Assembly: GCF_029227915.1 (NCBI RefSeq)
Contig: NC_079882.1
Location: 32,728,001 to 32,792,000 of the forward strand
Direction of reading: 5' to 3'
DNA length: 64,000 nt
Origin: Hydractinia symbiolongicarpus
Taxonomy: Eukaryota; Cnidaria; Hydrozoa; Anthoathecata; Hydractiniidae
Below are positions 22,684 through 35,640 of this stretch, piece by piece. The notes under the pieces are model-generated. The model searched no databases. It was given only the letters and a program-made list of their open reading frames with translations, and had not been told where the DNA came from. Each line of letters starts with the position of its first letter. The first letter of the stretch is position 1. Both the position numbers and the translations under genes were made by a program.

Positions 22684-24506
22684 CTAAAACGCATGAGACT
22701 TGTAGTTTTCAAAAATGTTTTCATTTTTGATGAGGCGCTGAATAAAAGAAGTTTAATCGCCGGCAAACGAAAACCCGCGATTTCCCGTAAATCCCGGCTT
22801 GGCCGGTATAGTCAAAAGTATACAAAGAAAGTACCCAGGGAGTAAACTCATTCCCCGAAGGATTTTTTAAATTATTTTTTCACCACTAAAACGCATGAGA
22901 CTAGTAGTTTTCAAAAATGTTTTCATTTTTGATGAGACGCTGAATAAAAGAAGTTTAATCGCCGGCAAACGAAAACCCGCGATTTCCCGTAAATCCCGGC
23001 TTGGCCGGTATAGTCAAAAGTATACAAAGAAAGTACTCAGGGAGTAAACTCATTTCCCGAACGATTTTTTAAATTATTTTTTCACCACTAAAACGCTGAG
23101 ACTTGTAGTTTTCAAAAATGTTTTCATTTTTGATGAGACGCTGAATAAAAGCAGTTTAATCGCCGGCAAACGAAAATCCGCGATTTCCCGTAAATCCCGG
23201 ATTCGGCCCGTATAGTCAAAAGTATACAAAGAAAGTACCCAGGGAGTAAACTCATTTCCCGAACGATTTTTTAAATTATTTTTTCACCACGAAAACGCTG
23301 AGACTTGTAGTTTTCAAAAATGTTTTCATTTTTGATGAGACGCTTAATCGAAGAGGTTTAATCGCCGGAAAACGAAAACCTGCGATTTCCTGTAAATCCC
23401 GGGCTTGGTTTGCATAGTCGAATGTATACAAAGAAAGTACCCTGTGAGTAAACTTATTTTCAGAACGATTTTTTAAATTATTTTTTCACCACTAAAACGC
23501 ATAAGACTTGTAGGTTTTAAAAATGTTTTCATTTTTGATGAGACGCTGAATAAAAGAAGTTTAATCGCCGGCAAACGAAAATCCACGATTTCCCGTAAAT
23601 CCCGGCTTGGCCCGTATAGTCAAAAGTATACAAAGAAAGTACCCAGGGAGTAAACTCATTTCCCGAACGATTTTTTAAATTATATTTTCACCACTAAAAC
23701 GCATGAGACTTGTAGTTTTCAAAAATGTTTTTATTTTTGATGAGACGCTGAATAAAAGAAGTTTAATCGCCGGCAAACGAAAACCCGCGATTTCCCGTAA
23801 ATCCCGGACTCGGCCCGTATAGTCAAAAGTATACAAAGAAAGTACCCAGGGAGTAAACTCATTTCCCGAACGATTTTTTAAATTATTTTTTCACCACTAA
23901 AACGCATGAGACTTGTAGTTTTTAAAAATGTTTTCATTTTTGATGAGACGCTGAATAAAAGAAGTTTAATCGCCGGCAAACGAAAACCTGCGATTTCCCG
24001 TAAATCCTGGACTCGGCCGGTATAGTCAAAAGTGTACAAAGAAAGTACCCAGGGAGTAAACTCATTTCCCAAACGTTTTTTTTAAATTATTATTTCACCA
24101 CTAAAACGCATGAGACTTGTAGTTTTCAAGAATGTTTTCATTTTTGATGAGACGCTGAATAAAAGAAGTTTAATCGCCGGCAAACGAAAACCTGCGATTT
24201 CCCGTAAATCCTGGACTCGGCCGGTATAGTCAAAAGTGTACAAAGAAAGTACCCAGGGAGTAAACTCATTTCCCAAACGTTTTTTTTAAATTATTATTTC
24301 ACCACTAAAACGCATGAGACTTGTAGTTTTCAAGAATGTTTTCATTTTTGATGAGACGCTGAATAAAAGAAGTTTAATCGCCGGCAAACGAAAACCCGCG
24401 ATTTCCCGTAAATCCCGGCTTGGCCGGTATAGTCAAAAGTATACAAAGAAAGTACTCAGGGAGTAAACTCATTTCCCGAACGATTTTTTAAATTATTTTT
24501 TCACCA
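22684..24506 (+). repeat. 8-monomer HOR, copy 3 (one CTGAG monomer fused)
   Basis: 22684, 22886 and 23088 match 16806, 17008 and 17210 at offset 5878. The monomer at 23290 joins a CTGAG front, with CCACGAAAACG, to a CTTAATCG back, so the second CTGAG monomer is missing. 23492-24305 then match 17817-18630 at offset 5675. Confidence 0.85.
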
Positions 24507-26128
24507 CTAAAACGCTGAGACTTGTAGTTTTCAAAAATGTTTTCATTTTTGATGAGACGCTGAATAAAAGCAGTTTAATCGCCGGCAAACGAAAATCCGC
24601 GATTTCCCGTAAATCCCGGATTCGGCCCGTATAGTCAAAAGTATACAAAGAAAGTACCCAGGGAGTAAACTCATTTCCCGAACGATTTTTTAAATTATTT
24701 TTTCACCACTAAAACGCTGAGACTTGTAGATTTCAAAAATGTTTTCATTTTTGATGAGACGCTGAATAAAAGCAGTTTAATCGCCGGCAAACAAAAATCC
24801 GCGATTTGCCGTAAATCCCGGACTCGGCCCGTATAGTCAAAAGTATACAAAGAAAGTACCCAGGGAGTAAACTCATTTCCCGAACAATTTTTTAAATTTT
24901 TTTTTCACCACTAAAACGCATGAGACTTGTAGTTTTCAAGAATGTTTTCATTTTTGATGAGACGCTTAATCGAAGAGGTTTAATCGCCGGAAAACGAAAA
25001 CCTGCGATTTCCTGTAAATCCCGGGCTTGGTTTGCATAGTCGAATGTATACAAAGAAAGTACCCTGTGAGTAAACTTATTTTCAGAACGATTTTTTAAAT
25101 TATTTTTTCACCACTAAAACGCATAAGACTTGTAGGTTTTAAAAATGTTTTCATTTTTGATGAGACGCTGAATAAAAGAAGTTTAATCGCCGGCAAACGA
25201 AAATCCACGATTTCCCGTAAATCCCGGCTTGGCCCGTATAGTCAAAAGTATACAAAGAAAGTACCCAGGGAGTAAACTCATTTCCCGAACGATTTTTTAA
25301 ATTATATTTTCACCACTAAAACGCATGAGACTTGTAGTTTTCAAAAATGTTTTTATTTTTGATGAGACGCTGAATAAAAGAAGTTTAATCGCCGGCAAAC
25401 GAAAACCCGCGATTTCCCGTAAATCCCGGACTCGGCCCGTATAGTCAAAAGTATACAAAGAAAGTACCCAGGGAGTAAACTCATTTCCCGAACGATTTTT
25501 TAAATTATTTTTTCACCACTAAAACGCATGAGACTTGTAGTTTTTAAAAATGTTTTCATTTTTGATGAGACGCTGAATAAAAGAAGTTTAATCGCCGGCA
25601 AACGAAAACCTGCGATTTCCCGTAAATCCTGGACTCGGCCGGTATAGTCAAAAGTGTACAAAGAAAGTACCCAGGGAGTAAACTCATTTCCCAAACGTTT
25701 TTTTTAAATTATTATTTCACCACTAAAACGCATGAGACTTGTAGTTTTCAAGAATGTTTTCATTTTTGATGAGACGCTGAATAAAAGAAGTTTAATCGCC
25801 GGCAAACGAAAACCTGCGATTTCCCGTAAATCCTGGACTCGGCCGGTATAGTCAAAAGTGTACAAAGAAAGTACCCAGGGAGTAAACTCATTTCCCAAAC
25901 GTTTTTTTTAAATTATTATTTCACCACTAAAACGCATGAGACTTGTAGTTTTCAAGAATGTTTTCATTTTTGATGAGACGCTGAATAAAAGAAGTTTAAT
26001 CGCCGGCAAACGAAAACCCGCGATTTCCCGTAAATCCCGGCTTGGCCCGTATAGTCAAAAGTATACAAAGAAAGTACCCAGGGAGTAAACTCATTTCGCG
26101 AACGATTTTTTAAATTATTTTTTCACCA
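24507..26128 (+). repeat. 8-monomer HOR (1622 bp), copy 4
   Basis: All eight monomers are present in order: 24507, 24709, 24911, 25114, 25316, 25519, 25723 and 25927. The last five repeat 23694-24305 and neighbours at offset 1622. A private change is GTAGATTTC near 24727. Confidence 0.9.
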
Positions 26129-27950
26129 CTAAAACGCATGAGACTTGTAGTTTTCAAAAATGTTTTCATTTTTGATGAGACGCTGAATAAAAGCAGTTTA
26201 ATCGCAGGCAAACGAAAACCTACGATTTCCCTAAATCCCGGACTCGGCCCGTATAGTCAAAAGTATACAAAGAAAGTACCCAGGGAGTAAACTCATTTCC
26301 AGATCGATTTTTTAAATTATTTTTTCACCACTAAAACGCATAAGACTTGTAGTTTTTAAAAATGTTTTCATTTTTGATGAGACGCTGAATAAAAAAAGTT
26401 TAATCGCCGGCAAACGAAAACCCGCGATTTCCCGTAAATCCCGGCTTGGCCCGTATAGTCAAAAGTATACAAAGAAAGTACCTAGGGAGTAAACTCATTT
26501 CCAGAACGATTTTTTAAATTATTTTTTCACCACTAAAACGCATGAGACTTGTAGTTTTCAAAAATGTTTTTATTTTTGATGAGACGCTGAATAAAAGAAG
26601 TTTAATCGCCGGCAAACGAAAACCCGCGATTTCCCGTAAATCCCGGACTCGGCCCGTATAGTCAAAAGTATACAAAGAAAGTACCCAGGGAGTAAACTCA
26701 TTTCCCGAACGATTTTTTAAATTATTTTTTCACCACTAAAACGCATGAGACTTGTAGTTTTTAAAAATGTTTTCATTTTTGATGAGACGCTGAATAAAAG
26801 AAGTTTAATCGCCGGCAAACGAAAACCTGCGATTTCCCGTAAATCCTGGACTCGGCCGGTATAGTCAAAAGTGTACAAAGAAAGTACCCAGGGAGTAAAC
26901 TCATTTCCCAAACGTTTTTTTTAAATTATTATTTCACCACTAAAACGCATGAGACTTGTAGTTTTCAAGAATGTTTTCATTTTTGATGAGACGCTGAATA
27001 AAAGAAGTTTAATCGCCGGCAAACGAAAACCCGCGATTTCCCGTAAATACCGGCTTGGCCCGTATAGTCAAAAGTATACAAAGAAAGTACCCAGGGAGTA
27101 AACTCATTTCGCGAACGATTTTTTAAATTATTTTTTCACCACTAAAACGCATGAGACTTGTAGTTTTCAAAAATGTTTTCATTTTTGATGAGACGCTGAA
27201 TAAAAGCAGTTTAATCGCCGGCAAACGAAAACCTACGATTTCCCTAAATCCCGGACTCGGCCCGTATAGTCAAAAGTATACAAAGAAAGTACCCAGGGAG
27301 TAAACTCATTTCCAGATCGATTTTTTAAATTATTTTTTCACCACTAAAACGCATAAGACTTGTAGTTTTTAAAAATGTTTTCATTTTTGATGAGACGCTG
27401 AATAAAAAAAGTTTAATCGCCGGCAAACGAAAACCCGCGATTTCCCGTAAATCCCGGCTTGGCCCGTATAGTCAAAAGTATACAAAGAAAGTACCTAGGG
27501 AGTAAACTCATTTCCAGAACGATTTTTTAAATTATTTTTTCACCACTAAAACGCATGAGACTTGTAGTTTTCAAAAATGTTTTTATTTTTGATGAGACGC
27601 TGAATAAAAGCAGTTTAATCGCCGGCAAACGAAAACCCGCGATTTCCCATAAATCCCGGCTTGGCCCGTATAGTCAAAAGTATACAAAGAAAGTACCCAG
27701 GGAGTAAACTCATTTCCCGAACGATTTTTTAAATTATTTTTTCACCACTAAAACGCATGAGACTTGTAGTTTTTAAAAATGTTTTCATTTTTGATGAGAC
27801 GCTGAATAAAAGAAGTTTAATCGCCGGCAAACGAAAACCCGCGATTTCCCGTAAATCCCGGGCTTGGCACGTATAGTCGAATGTATACAAAGAAAGTACC
27901 CTGTGAGTAAACCCATTTCCAGAACGATTTTTTAAATTATTTTTTCACCA
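26129..27950 (+). repeat. 5-monomer repeat (1013 bp), one full and one partial copy
   Basis: Monomers 26129 (B), 26331 (D), 26533 (TTTTTATTTTT), 26736 (CCTGGACTC, GTGTAC) and 26940 (TCAAGAATG) are followed by 27142 (B), 27344 (D) and 27546 (TTTTTATTTTT) at offset 1013. 27546 and 27748 then depart, with GCAG/CCCATAAATCC and GGCACGTA. Confidence 0.83.
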
Positions 27951-29334
27951 CTAAAGCCCATGAGACTTGTAGTTTTTAAAAATGTTTTCATTTTTGATGA
28001 GACGCTGAATAAAAGAAGTTTAATCGCCGGCAAACGAAAACCCGCGATTTCCCGTAAATCTCGGCTTGGCCCGTATAGTCAAAAGTATACAAAGAAAGTA
28101 CCCAGGGAGTAAACTCATTTCGCGAACGATTTTTTAAATTATTTTTTCACCACTAAAACGCATGAGACTTGTAGTTTTCAAAAATGTTTTCATTTTTGAT
28201 GAGACGCTTAATGAAAGAGGTTTAATCGCCGGAAAACGAAAACCCGCGATTTCCCGTAAATCCCGGGCTTGGCCCGTATAGTCGAATGTATACAAAGAAA
28301 GTACCCTGTAAGTAAACTCATTTCCAGAACGATTTTTTAAATTATTTTTCCACCACTAAAGCGCATAAGACTTGTAGTTTTTAAAAATGTTTTCATTTTT
28401 GATGAGACGCTGAATAAAAGCAGTTTAATCGCTGGCAAACGAAAATCCGCGATTTCCCGTAAATCCCGGACTCGGCCGTATAGTCAAAAGTATACAAAGA
28501 AAGTACCCAGGGAGTAAACTCAATTCCCGAACGATTTTTTAAATTACTTTTTCACCACTAAAACGCATGAGACTTGTAGTTGTCAAAAATGTTTTCATTT
28601 TTGATGAGATTCTTAATGAAAGAGGTTTAATCGCCGGCAAACGAAATCCCGCGTTTTCCCGTAAATCCGGGGCTTGGCCCGTATAGTCGAATGTATACAA
28701 AGAAAGTGCCCAGGGAGTAGACTCATTTCCCGAACGATTTTTTAAATTTTTTTATCACCACTAAAACGCATGAGACTTGTAGTTTTCAAAAATGTTTTCA
28801 TTTTTGATGAGGCGCTGAATAAAAGAAGTTTAATCGCCGGCAAACGAAAACCCGCGATTTCCCGTAAATCCCGGCTTGGCCGGTATAGTCAAAAGTATAC
28901 AAAGAAAGTACCCAGGGAGTAAACTCATTCCCCGAAGGATTTTTTAAATTATTTTTTCACCACTAAAACGCATGAGACTAGTAGTTTTCAAAAATGTTTT
29001 CATTTTTGATGAGACGCTGAATAAAAGAAGTTTAATTGCCGGCAAACGAAAACCCGCGATTTCCCGTAAATCCCGGCTTGGCCGGTATAGTCAAAAGTAT
29101 ACAAAGAAAGTACCCAGGGAGTAAACTCATTTCCCGAACGATTTTTTAAATTATTTTTTCACCACTAAAACGCTGAGACTTGTAGTTTTCAAAAATGTTT
29201 TCATTTTTGATGAGACGCTGAATAAAAGCAGTTTAATCGCCGGCAAACGAAAATCCGCGATTTCCCGTAAATCCCGGATTCGGCCCGTATAGTCAAAAGT
29301 ATACAAAGAAAGTACCCAGGGAGTAAACTCATTT
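27098..29334 (+). repeat. 2.24-kb duplicated block, copy 1 (11 monomers)
   Basis: Monomers 27142-29165 match 31595-33618 at a constant offset of 4453. Both share AAATCTCGGC (28058 and 32511), TTAATTGCC and GTGCCCAGGGAGTAGAC. GCTGATTAAAAG near 32255 is private to copy 2. The right edge is the switch from TTTCCCG here to TTTCGCG in copy 2. Confidence 0.88.
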
Positions 29335-31543
29335 CCCGAACGATTTTTTAAATTATTTTTTCACCACTAAAACGCTGAGACTTGTAGTTTTCAAAAATGT
29401 TTTCATTTTTGATGAGACGCTGAATAAAAGCAGTTTAATCGCCGGCAAACAAAAATCCGCGATTTGCCGTAAATCCCGGACTCGGCCCGTATAGTCAAAA
29501 GTATACAAAGAAAGTACCCAGGGAGTAAACTCATTTCCCGAACAATTTTTTAAATTTTTTTTTCACCACTAAAACGCGTGAGACTTGTAGTTTTCAAGAA
29601 TGTTTTCATTTTTGATGAGACGCTTAATCGAAGAGGTTTAATCGCCGGAAAACGAAAACCTGCGATTTCCTGTAAATCCCGGGCTTGGTTTGCATAGTCG
29701 AATGTATACAAAGAAAGTACCCTGTGAGTAAACTTATTTTCAGAACGATTTTTTAAATTATTTTTTCACCACTAAAACGCATAAGACTTGTAGGTTTTAA
29801 AAATGTTTTCATTTTTGATGAGACGCTGAATAAAAGAAGTTTAATCGCCGGCAAACGAAAATCCACGATTTCCCGTAAATCCCGGCTTGGCCCGTATAGT
29901 CAAAAGTATACAAAGAAAGTACCCAGGGAGTAAACTCATTTCCCGAACGATTTTTTAAATTATATTTTCACCACTAAAACGCATGAGACTTGTAGTTTTC
30001 AAAAATGTTTTCATTTTTGATGAGACGCTGAATAAAAGAAGTTTAATCGCCGGCAAACGAAAACCCGCGATTTCCCGTAAATCCCGGACTCGGCCCGTAT
30101 AGTCAAAAGTATACAAAGAAAGTACCCAGGGAGTAAACTCATTTCCCGAACGCTTTTTAAATTATTTTTTCACCACTAAAACGCATGAGACTTGTAGTTT
30201 TTAAAAATGTTTTCATTTTTGATGAGACGCTGAATAAAAGAAGTTTAATCGCCGGCAAACGAAAACCTGCGATTTCCCGTAAATCCTGGACTCGGCCGGT
30301 ATAGTCAAAAGTGTACAAAGAAAGTACCCAGGGAGTAAACTCATTTCCCAAACGTTTTTTTTAAATTATTATTTCACCACTAAAACGCATGAGACTTGTA
30401 GTTTTCAAGAATGTTTTCATTTTTGATGAGACGCTGAATAAAAGAAGTTTAATCGCCGGCAAACGAAAACCCGCGATTTCCCGTAAATCCCGGCTTGGCC
30501 CGTATAGTCAAAAGTATACAAAGAAAGTACCCAGGGAGTAAACTCATTTCGCGAACGATTTTTTAAATTATTTTTTCACCACTAAAACGCATGAGACTTG
30601 TAGTTTTCAAAAATGTTTTCATTTTTGATGAGACGCTGAATAAAAGCAGTTTAATCGCCGGCAAACGAAAACCTACGATTTCCCTAAATCCCAGGCTCGG
30701 CCCGTATAGTCAAAAGTATACAAAGAAAGTACCCAGGGAGTAAACTCATTTCCAGATCGATTTTTTAAATTATTTTTTCACCACTAAAACGCATAAAACT
30801 TGTAGTTTTTAAAAATGTTTTCATTTTTGATGAGACGCTGAATAAAAGAAGTTTAATCGCCGGCAAACGAAAACCCGCGATTTCCCGTAAATCCCGGGCT
30901 TGGCACATATAGTCGAATGTATACAAAGAAAGTACCCTGTAAGTAAACTCATTTCCAGAACGATTTTTTAAATTATTTTTTCACCACTAAAACGCATAAG
31001 ACTTGTAGTTTTTAAAAATGTTTTCATTTTTGTAAGACGCTGAATAAAAAAAGTTTAATCGCCGGCAAACAAAAACCCGCGATTTCCCGTAAATCCCGGC
31101 TTGGCCCGTATAGTCAAAAGTATACAAAGAAAGTACCTAGGGAGTAAACTCATTTCCAGAACGATTTTTTAAATTATTTTTTCACCACTAAAACGCATGA
31201 GACTTGTAGTTTTCAAAAATGTTTTTATTTTTGATGAGACGCTGAATAAAAGCAGTTTAATCTCGCCGGCAAACGAAAACCCGCGATTTCCCATAAATCC
31301 CGGCTTGGCCCGTATAGTCAAAAGTATACAAAGAAAGTACCCAGGGAGTAAACTCATTTCCCGAACGATTTTTTAAATTATTTTTTCACCACTAAAACGC
31401 ATGAGACTTGTAGTTTTTAAAAATGTTTTCATTTTTGATGAGACGCTGAATAAAAGAAGTTTAATCGCCGGCAAACGAAAACCCGCGATTTCCCATAAAT
31501 CCCGGGCTTGGCACGTATAGTCGAATGTATACAAAGAAAGTAC
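28121..31543 (+). repeat. 3.42-kb duplicated block, copy 1 (17 monomers)
   Basis: Monomers 28153-31392 match 35641-38880 at a constant offset of 7488. Both copies share private lesions: a TC insertion before GCCGGC (31261 and 38749), TTTTTGTAAGAC (31030 and 38518), AACGCTTTTTAAA (30149 and 37637), and ACGCGTGAG (29573 and 37061). Confidence 0.93.
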
Positions 31544-31594
31544 CCAGGGAGTAAACTCATTTCGCGAACGATTTTTTAAATTATTTTTTCACCA
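31392..31594 (+). repeat. Hybrid monomer: GGCACGTA front, CCCAGGG/TTCGCG end
   Basis: Its counterpart at 38880 continues with CCCTGTGAG and AAACCC. Here the sequence switches to CCCAGGGAG and TTCGCG just after AAAGTACCC (about 31517-31546), joining the 3.42-kb block to a copy of 27142 onward. Confidence 0.85.
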
Positions 31595-33787
31595 CTAAAA
31601 CGCATGAGACTTGTAGTTTTCAAAAATGTTTTCATTTTTGATGAGACGCTGAATAAAAGCAGTTTAATCGCCGGCAAACGAAAACCTACGATTTCCCTAA
31701 ATCCCGGACTCGGCCCGTATAGTCAAAAGTATACAAAGAAAGTACCCAGGGAGTAAACTCATTTCCAGATCGATTTTTTAAATTATTTTTTCACCACTAA
31801 AACGCATAAGACTTGTAGTTTTTAAAAATGTTTTCATTTTTGATGAGACGCTGAATAAAAAAAGTTTAATCGCCGGCAAACGAAAACCCGCGATTTCCCG
31901 TAAATCCCGGCTTGGCCCGTATAGTCAAAAGTATACAAAGAAAGTACCTAGGGAGTAAACTCATTTCCAGAACGATTTTTTAAATTATTTTTTCACCACT
32001 AAAACGCATGAGACTTGTAGTTTTCAAAAATGTTTTTATTTTTGATGAGACGCTGAATAAAAGCAGTTTAATCGCCGGCAAACGAAAACCCGCGATTTCC
32101 CATAAATCCCGGCTTGGCCCGTATAGTCAAAAGTATACAAAGAAAGTACCCAGGGAGTAAACTCATTTCCCGAACGATTTTTTAAATTATTTTTTCACCA
32201 CTAAAACGCATGAGACTTGTAGTTTTTAAAAATGTTTTCATTTTTGATGAGACGCTGATTAAAAGAAGTTTAATCGCCGGCAAACGAAAACCCGCGATTT
32301 CCCGTAAATCCCGGGCTTGGCACGTATAGTCGAATGTATACAAAGAAAGTACCCTGTGAGTAAACCCATTTCCAGAACGATTTTTTAAATTATTTTTTCA
32401 CCACTAAAGCCCATGAGACTTGTAGTTTTTAAAAATGTTTTCATTTTTGATGAGACGCTGAATAAAAGAAGTTTAATCGCCGGCAAACGAAAACCCGCGA
32501 TTTCCCGTAAATCTCGGCTTGGCCCGTATAGTCAAAAGTATACAAAGAAAGTACCCAGGGAGTAAACTCATTTCGCGAACGATTTTTTAAATTATTTTTT
32601 CACCACTAAAACGCATGAGACTTGTAGTTTTCAAAAATGTTTTCATTTTTGATGAGACGCTTAATGAAAGAGGTTTAATCGCCGGAAAACGAAAACCCGC
32701 GATTTCCCGTAAATCCCGGGCTTGGCCCGTATAGTCGAATGTATACAAAGAAAGTACCCTGTAAGTAAACTCATTTCCAGAACGATTTTTTAAATTATTT
32801 TTCCACCACTAAAGCGCATAAGACTTGTAGTTTTTAAAAATGTTTTCATTTTTGATGAGACGCTGAATAAAAGCAGTTTAATCGCTGGCAAACGAAAATC
32901 CGCGATTTCCCGTAAATCCCGGACTCGGCCGTATAGTCAAAAGTATACAAAGAAAGTACCCAGGGAGTAAACTCAATTCCCGAACGATTTTTTAAATTAC
33001 TTTTTCACCACTAAAACGCATGAGACTTGTAGTTGTCAAAAATGTTTTCATTTTTGATGAGATTCTTAATGAAAGAGGTTTAATCGCCGGCAAACGAAAT
33101 CCCGCGTTTTCCCGTAAATCCGGGGCTTGGCCCGTATAGTCGAATGTATACAAAGAAAGTGCCCAGGGAGTAGACTCATTTCCCGAACGATTTTTTAAAT
33201 TTTTTTATCACCACTAAAACGCATGAGACTTGTAGTTTTCAAAAATGTTTTCATTTTTGATGAGGCGCTGAATAAAAGAAGTTTAATCGCCGGCAAACGA
33301 AAACCCGCGATTTCCCGTAAATCCCGGCTTGGCCGGTATAGTCAAAAGTATACAAAGAAAGTACCCAGGGAGTAAACTCATTCCCCGAAGGATTTTTTAA
33401 ATTATTTTTTCACCACTAAAACGCATGAGACTAGTAGTTTTCAAAAATGTTTTCATTTTTGATGAGACGCTGAATAAAAGAAGTTTAATTGCCGGCAAAC
33501 GAAAACCCGCGATTTCCCGTAAATCCCGGCTTGGCCGGTATAGTCAAAAGTATACAAAGAAAGTACCCAGGGAGTAAACTCATTTCCCGAACGATTTTTT
33601 AAATTATTTTTTCACCACTAAAACGCTGAGACTTGTAGTTTTCAAAAATGTTTTCATTTTTGATGAGACGCTGAATAAAAGCAGTTTAATCGCCGGCAAA
33701 CGAAAATCCGCGATTTCCCGTAAATCCCGGATTCGGCCCGTATAGTCAAAAGTATACAAAGAAAGTACCCAGGGAGTAAACTCATTT
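31551..33787 (+). repeat. 2.24-kb duplicated block, copy 2
   Basis: Offset 4453 from 27098-29334. Its left edge lies inside the hybrid monomer 31392, which has a GGCACGTA/GTCGAATG front and a CCCAGGG/TTCGCG end. Confidence 0.88.
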
Positions 33788-33819
33788 CGCGAACGATTTT
33801 TTAAATTATTTTTTCACCA
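32606..33819 (+). repeat. 6-monomer HOR (1214 bp), unit 1
   Basis: Order: 32606 (CTTAATGAAAG), 32809 (AGCGCATAAG, TCGCTGGC), 33011 (TTGTC, GAGATTC, AAATTACTTTTTC before it), 33214 (GAGGCGCTG), 33416 (GACTAG, TTAATTGCC) and 33618 (CTGAG, GGATTCGG). An earlier copy lies at 28153-29366. Confidence 0.9.
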
Positions 33820-34831
33820 CTAAAACGCATGAGACTTGTAGTTTTTAAAAATGTTTTCATTTTTGATGAGACGCTTAATGAAAGAGGTTTAATCGCCGGA
33901 AAACGAAAACCCGCGATTTCCCGTAAATCCCGGGCTTGGCCCGTATAGTCGAATGTATACAAAGAAAGTACCCTGTAAGTAAACTCATTTCCAGAACGAT
34001 TTTTTAAATTATTTTTCCACCACTAAAGCGCATAAGACTTGTAGTTTTTAAAAATGTTTTCATTTTTGATGAGACGCTGAATAAAAGCAGTTTAATCGCT
34101 GGCAAACGAAAATCCGCGATTTCCCGTAAATCCCGGACTCGGCCGTATAGTCAAAAGTATACAAAGAAAGTACCCAGGGAGTAAACTCAATTCCCGAACG
34201 ATTTTTTAAATTACTTTTTCACCACTAAAACGCATGAGACTTGTAGTTGTCAAAAATGTTTTCATTTTTGATGAGATTCTTAATGAAAGAGGTTTAATCG
34301 CCGGCAAACGAAATCCCGCGTTTTCCCGTAAATCCGGGGCTTGGCCCGTATAGTCGAATGTATACAAAGAAAGTGCCCAGGGAGTAGACTCATTTCCCGA
34401 ACGATTTTTTAAATTTTTTTATCACCACTAAAACGCATGAGACTTGTAGTTTTCAAAAATGTTTTCATTTTTGATGAGGCGCTGAATAAAAGAAGTTTAA
34501 TCGCCGGCAAACGAAAACCCGCGATTTCCCGTAAATCCCGGCTTGGCCGGTATAGTCAAAAGTATACAAAGAAAGTACCCAGGGAGTAAACTCATTCCCC
34601 GAAGGATTTTTTAAATTATTTTTTCACCACTAAAACGCATGAGACTAGTAGTTTTCAAAAATGTTTTCATTTTTGATGAGACGCTGAATAAAAGAAGTTT
34701 AATTGCCGGCAAACGAAAACCCGCGATTTCCCGTAAATCCCGGCTTGGCCGGTATAGTCAAAAGTATACAAAGAAAGTACCCAGGGAGTAAACTCAATTC
34801 CCGAACGATTTTTTAAATTACTTTTTCACCA
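33820..34831 (+). repeat. 6-monomer HOR, unit 2 (five monomers, lacks the CTGAG monomer)
   Basis: Offset 1214 from unit 1, with monomers 33820, 34023, 34225, 34428 and 34630. It passes straight from the GACTAG monomer to the TTGTC/GAGATTC monomer at 34832. TTTTTAAAAATG at 33841 differs from TTTTCAAAAATG in the other units. Confidence 0.88.
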
Positions 34832-35640
34832 CTAAAACGCATGAGACTTGTAGTTGTCAAAAATGTTTTCATTTTTGATGAGATTCTTAATGAAAGAGGT
34901 TTAATCGCCGGCAAACGAAATCCCGCGTTTTCCCGTAAATCCGGGGCTTGGCCCGTATAGTCGAATGTATACAAAGAAAGTGCCCAGGGAGTAGACTCAT
35001 TTCCCGAACGATTTTTTAAATTTTTTTATCACCACTAAAACGCATGAGACTTGTAGTTTTCAAAAATGTTTTCATTTTTGATGAGGCGCTGAATAAAAGA
35101 AGTTTAATCGCCGGCAAACGAAAACCCGCGATTTCCCGTAAATCCCGGCTTGGCCGGTATAGTCAAAAGTATACAAAGAAAGTACCCAGGGAGTAAACTC
35201 ATTCCCCGAAGGATTTTTTAAATTATTTTTTCACCACTAAAACGCATGAGACTAGTAGTTTTCAAAAATGTTTTCATTTTTGATGAGACGCTGAATAAAA
35301 GAAGTTTAATTGCCGGCAAACGAAAACCCGCGATTTCCCGTAAATCCCGGCTTGGCCGGTATAGTCAAAAGTATACAAAGAAAGTACCCAGGGAGTAAAC
35401 TCATTTCCCGAACGATTTTTTAAATTATTTTTTCACCACTAAAACGCTGAGACTTGTAGTTTTCAAAAATGTTTTCATTTTTGATGAGACGCTGAATAAA
35501 AGCAGTTTAATCGCCGGCAAACGAAAATCCGCGATTTCCCGTAAATCCCGGATTCGGCCCGTATAGTCAAAAGTATACAAAGAAAGTACCCAGGGAGTAA
35601 ACTCATTTCGCGAACGATTTTTTAAATTATTTTTTCACCA
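34832..35640 (+). repeat. 6-monomer HOR, unit 3 (four monomers, lacks the first two)
   Basis: Monomers 34832, 35035, 35237 and 35439 equal 33011, 33214, 33416 and 33618 at offset 1821. Units 2 and 3 are complementary deletions around one exchange point, as expected from a single unequal crossover or a block copy. Confidence 0.88.
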
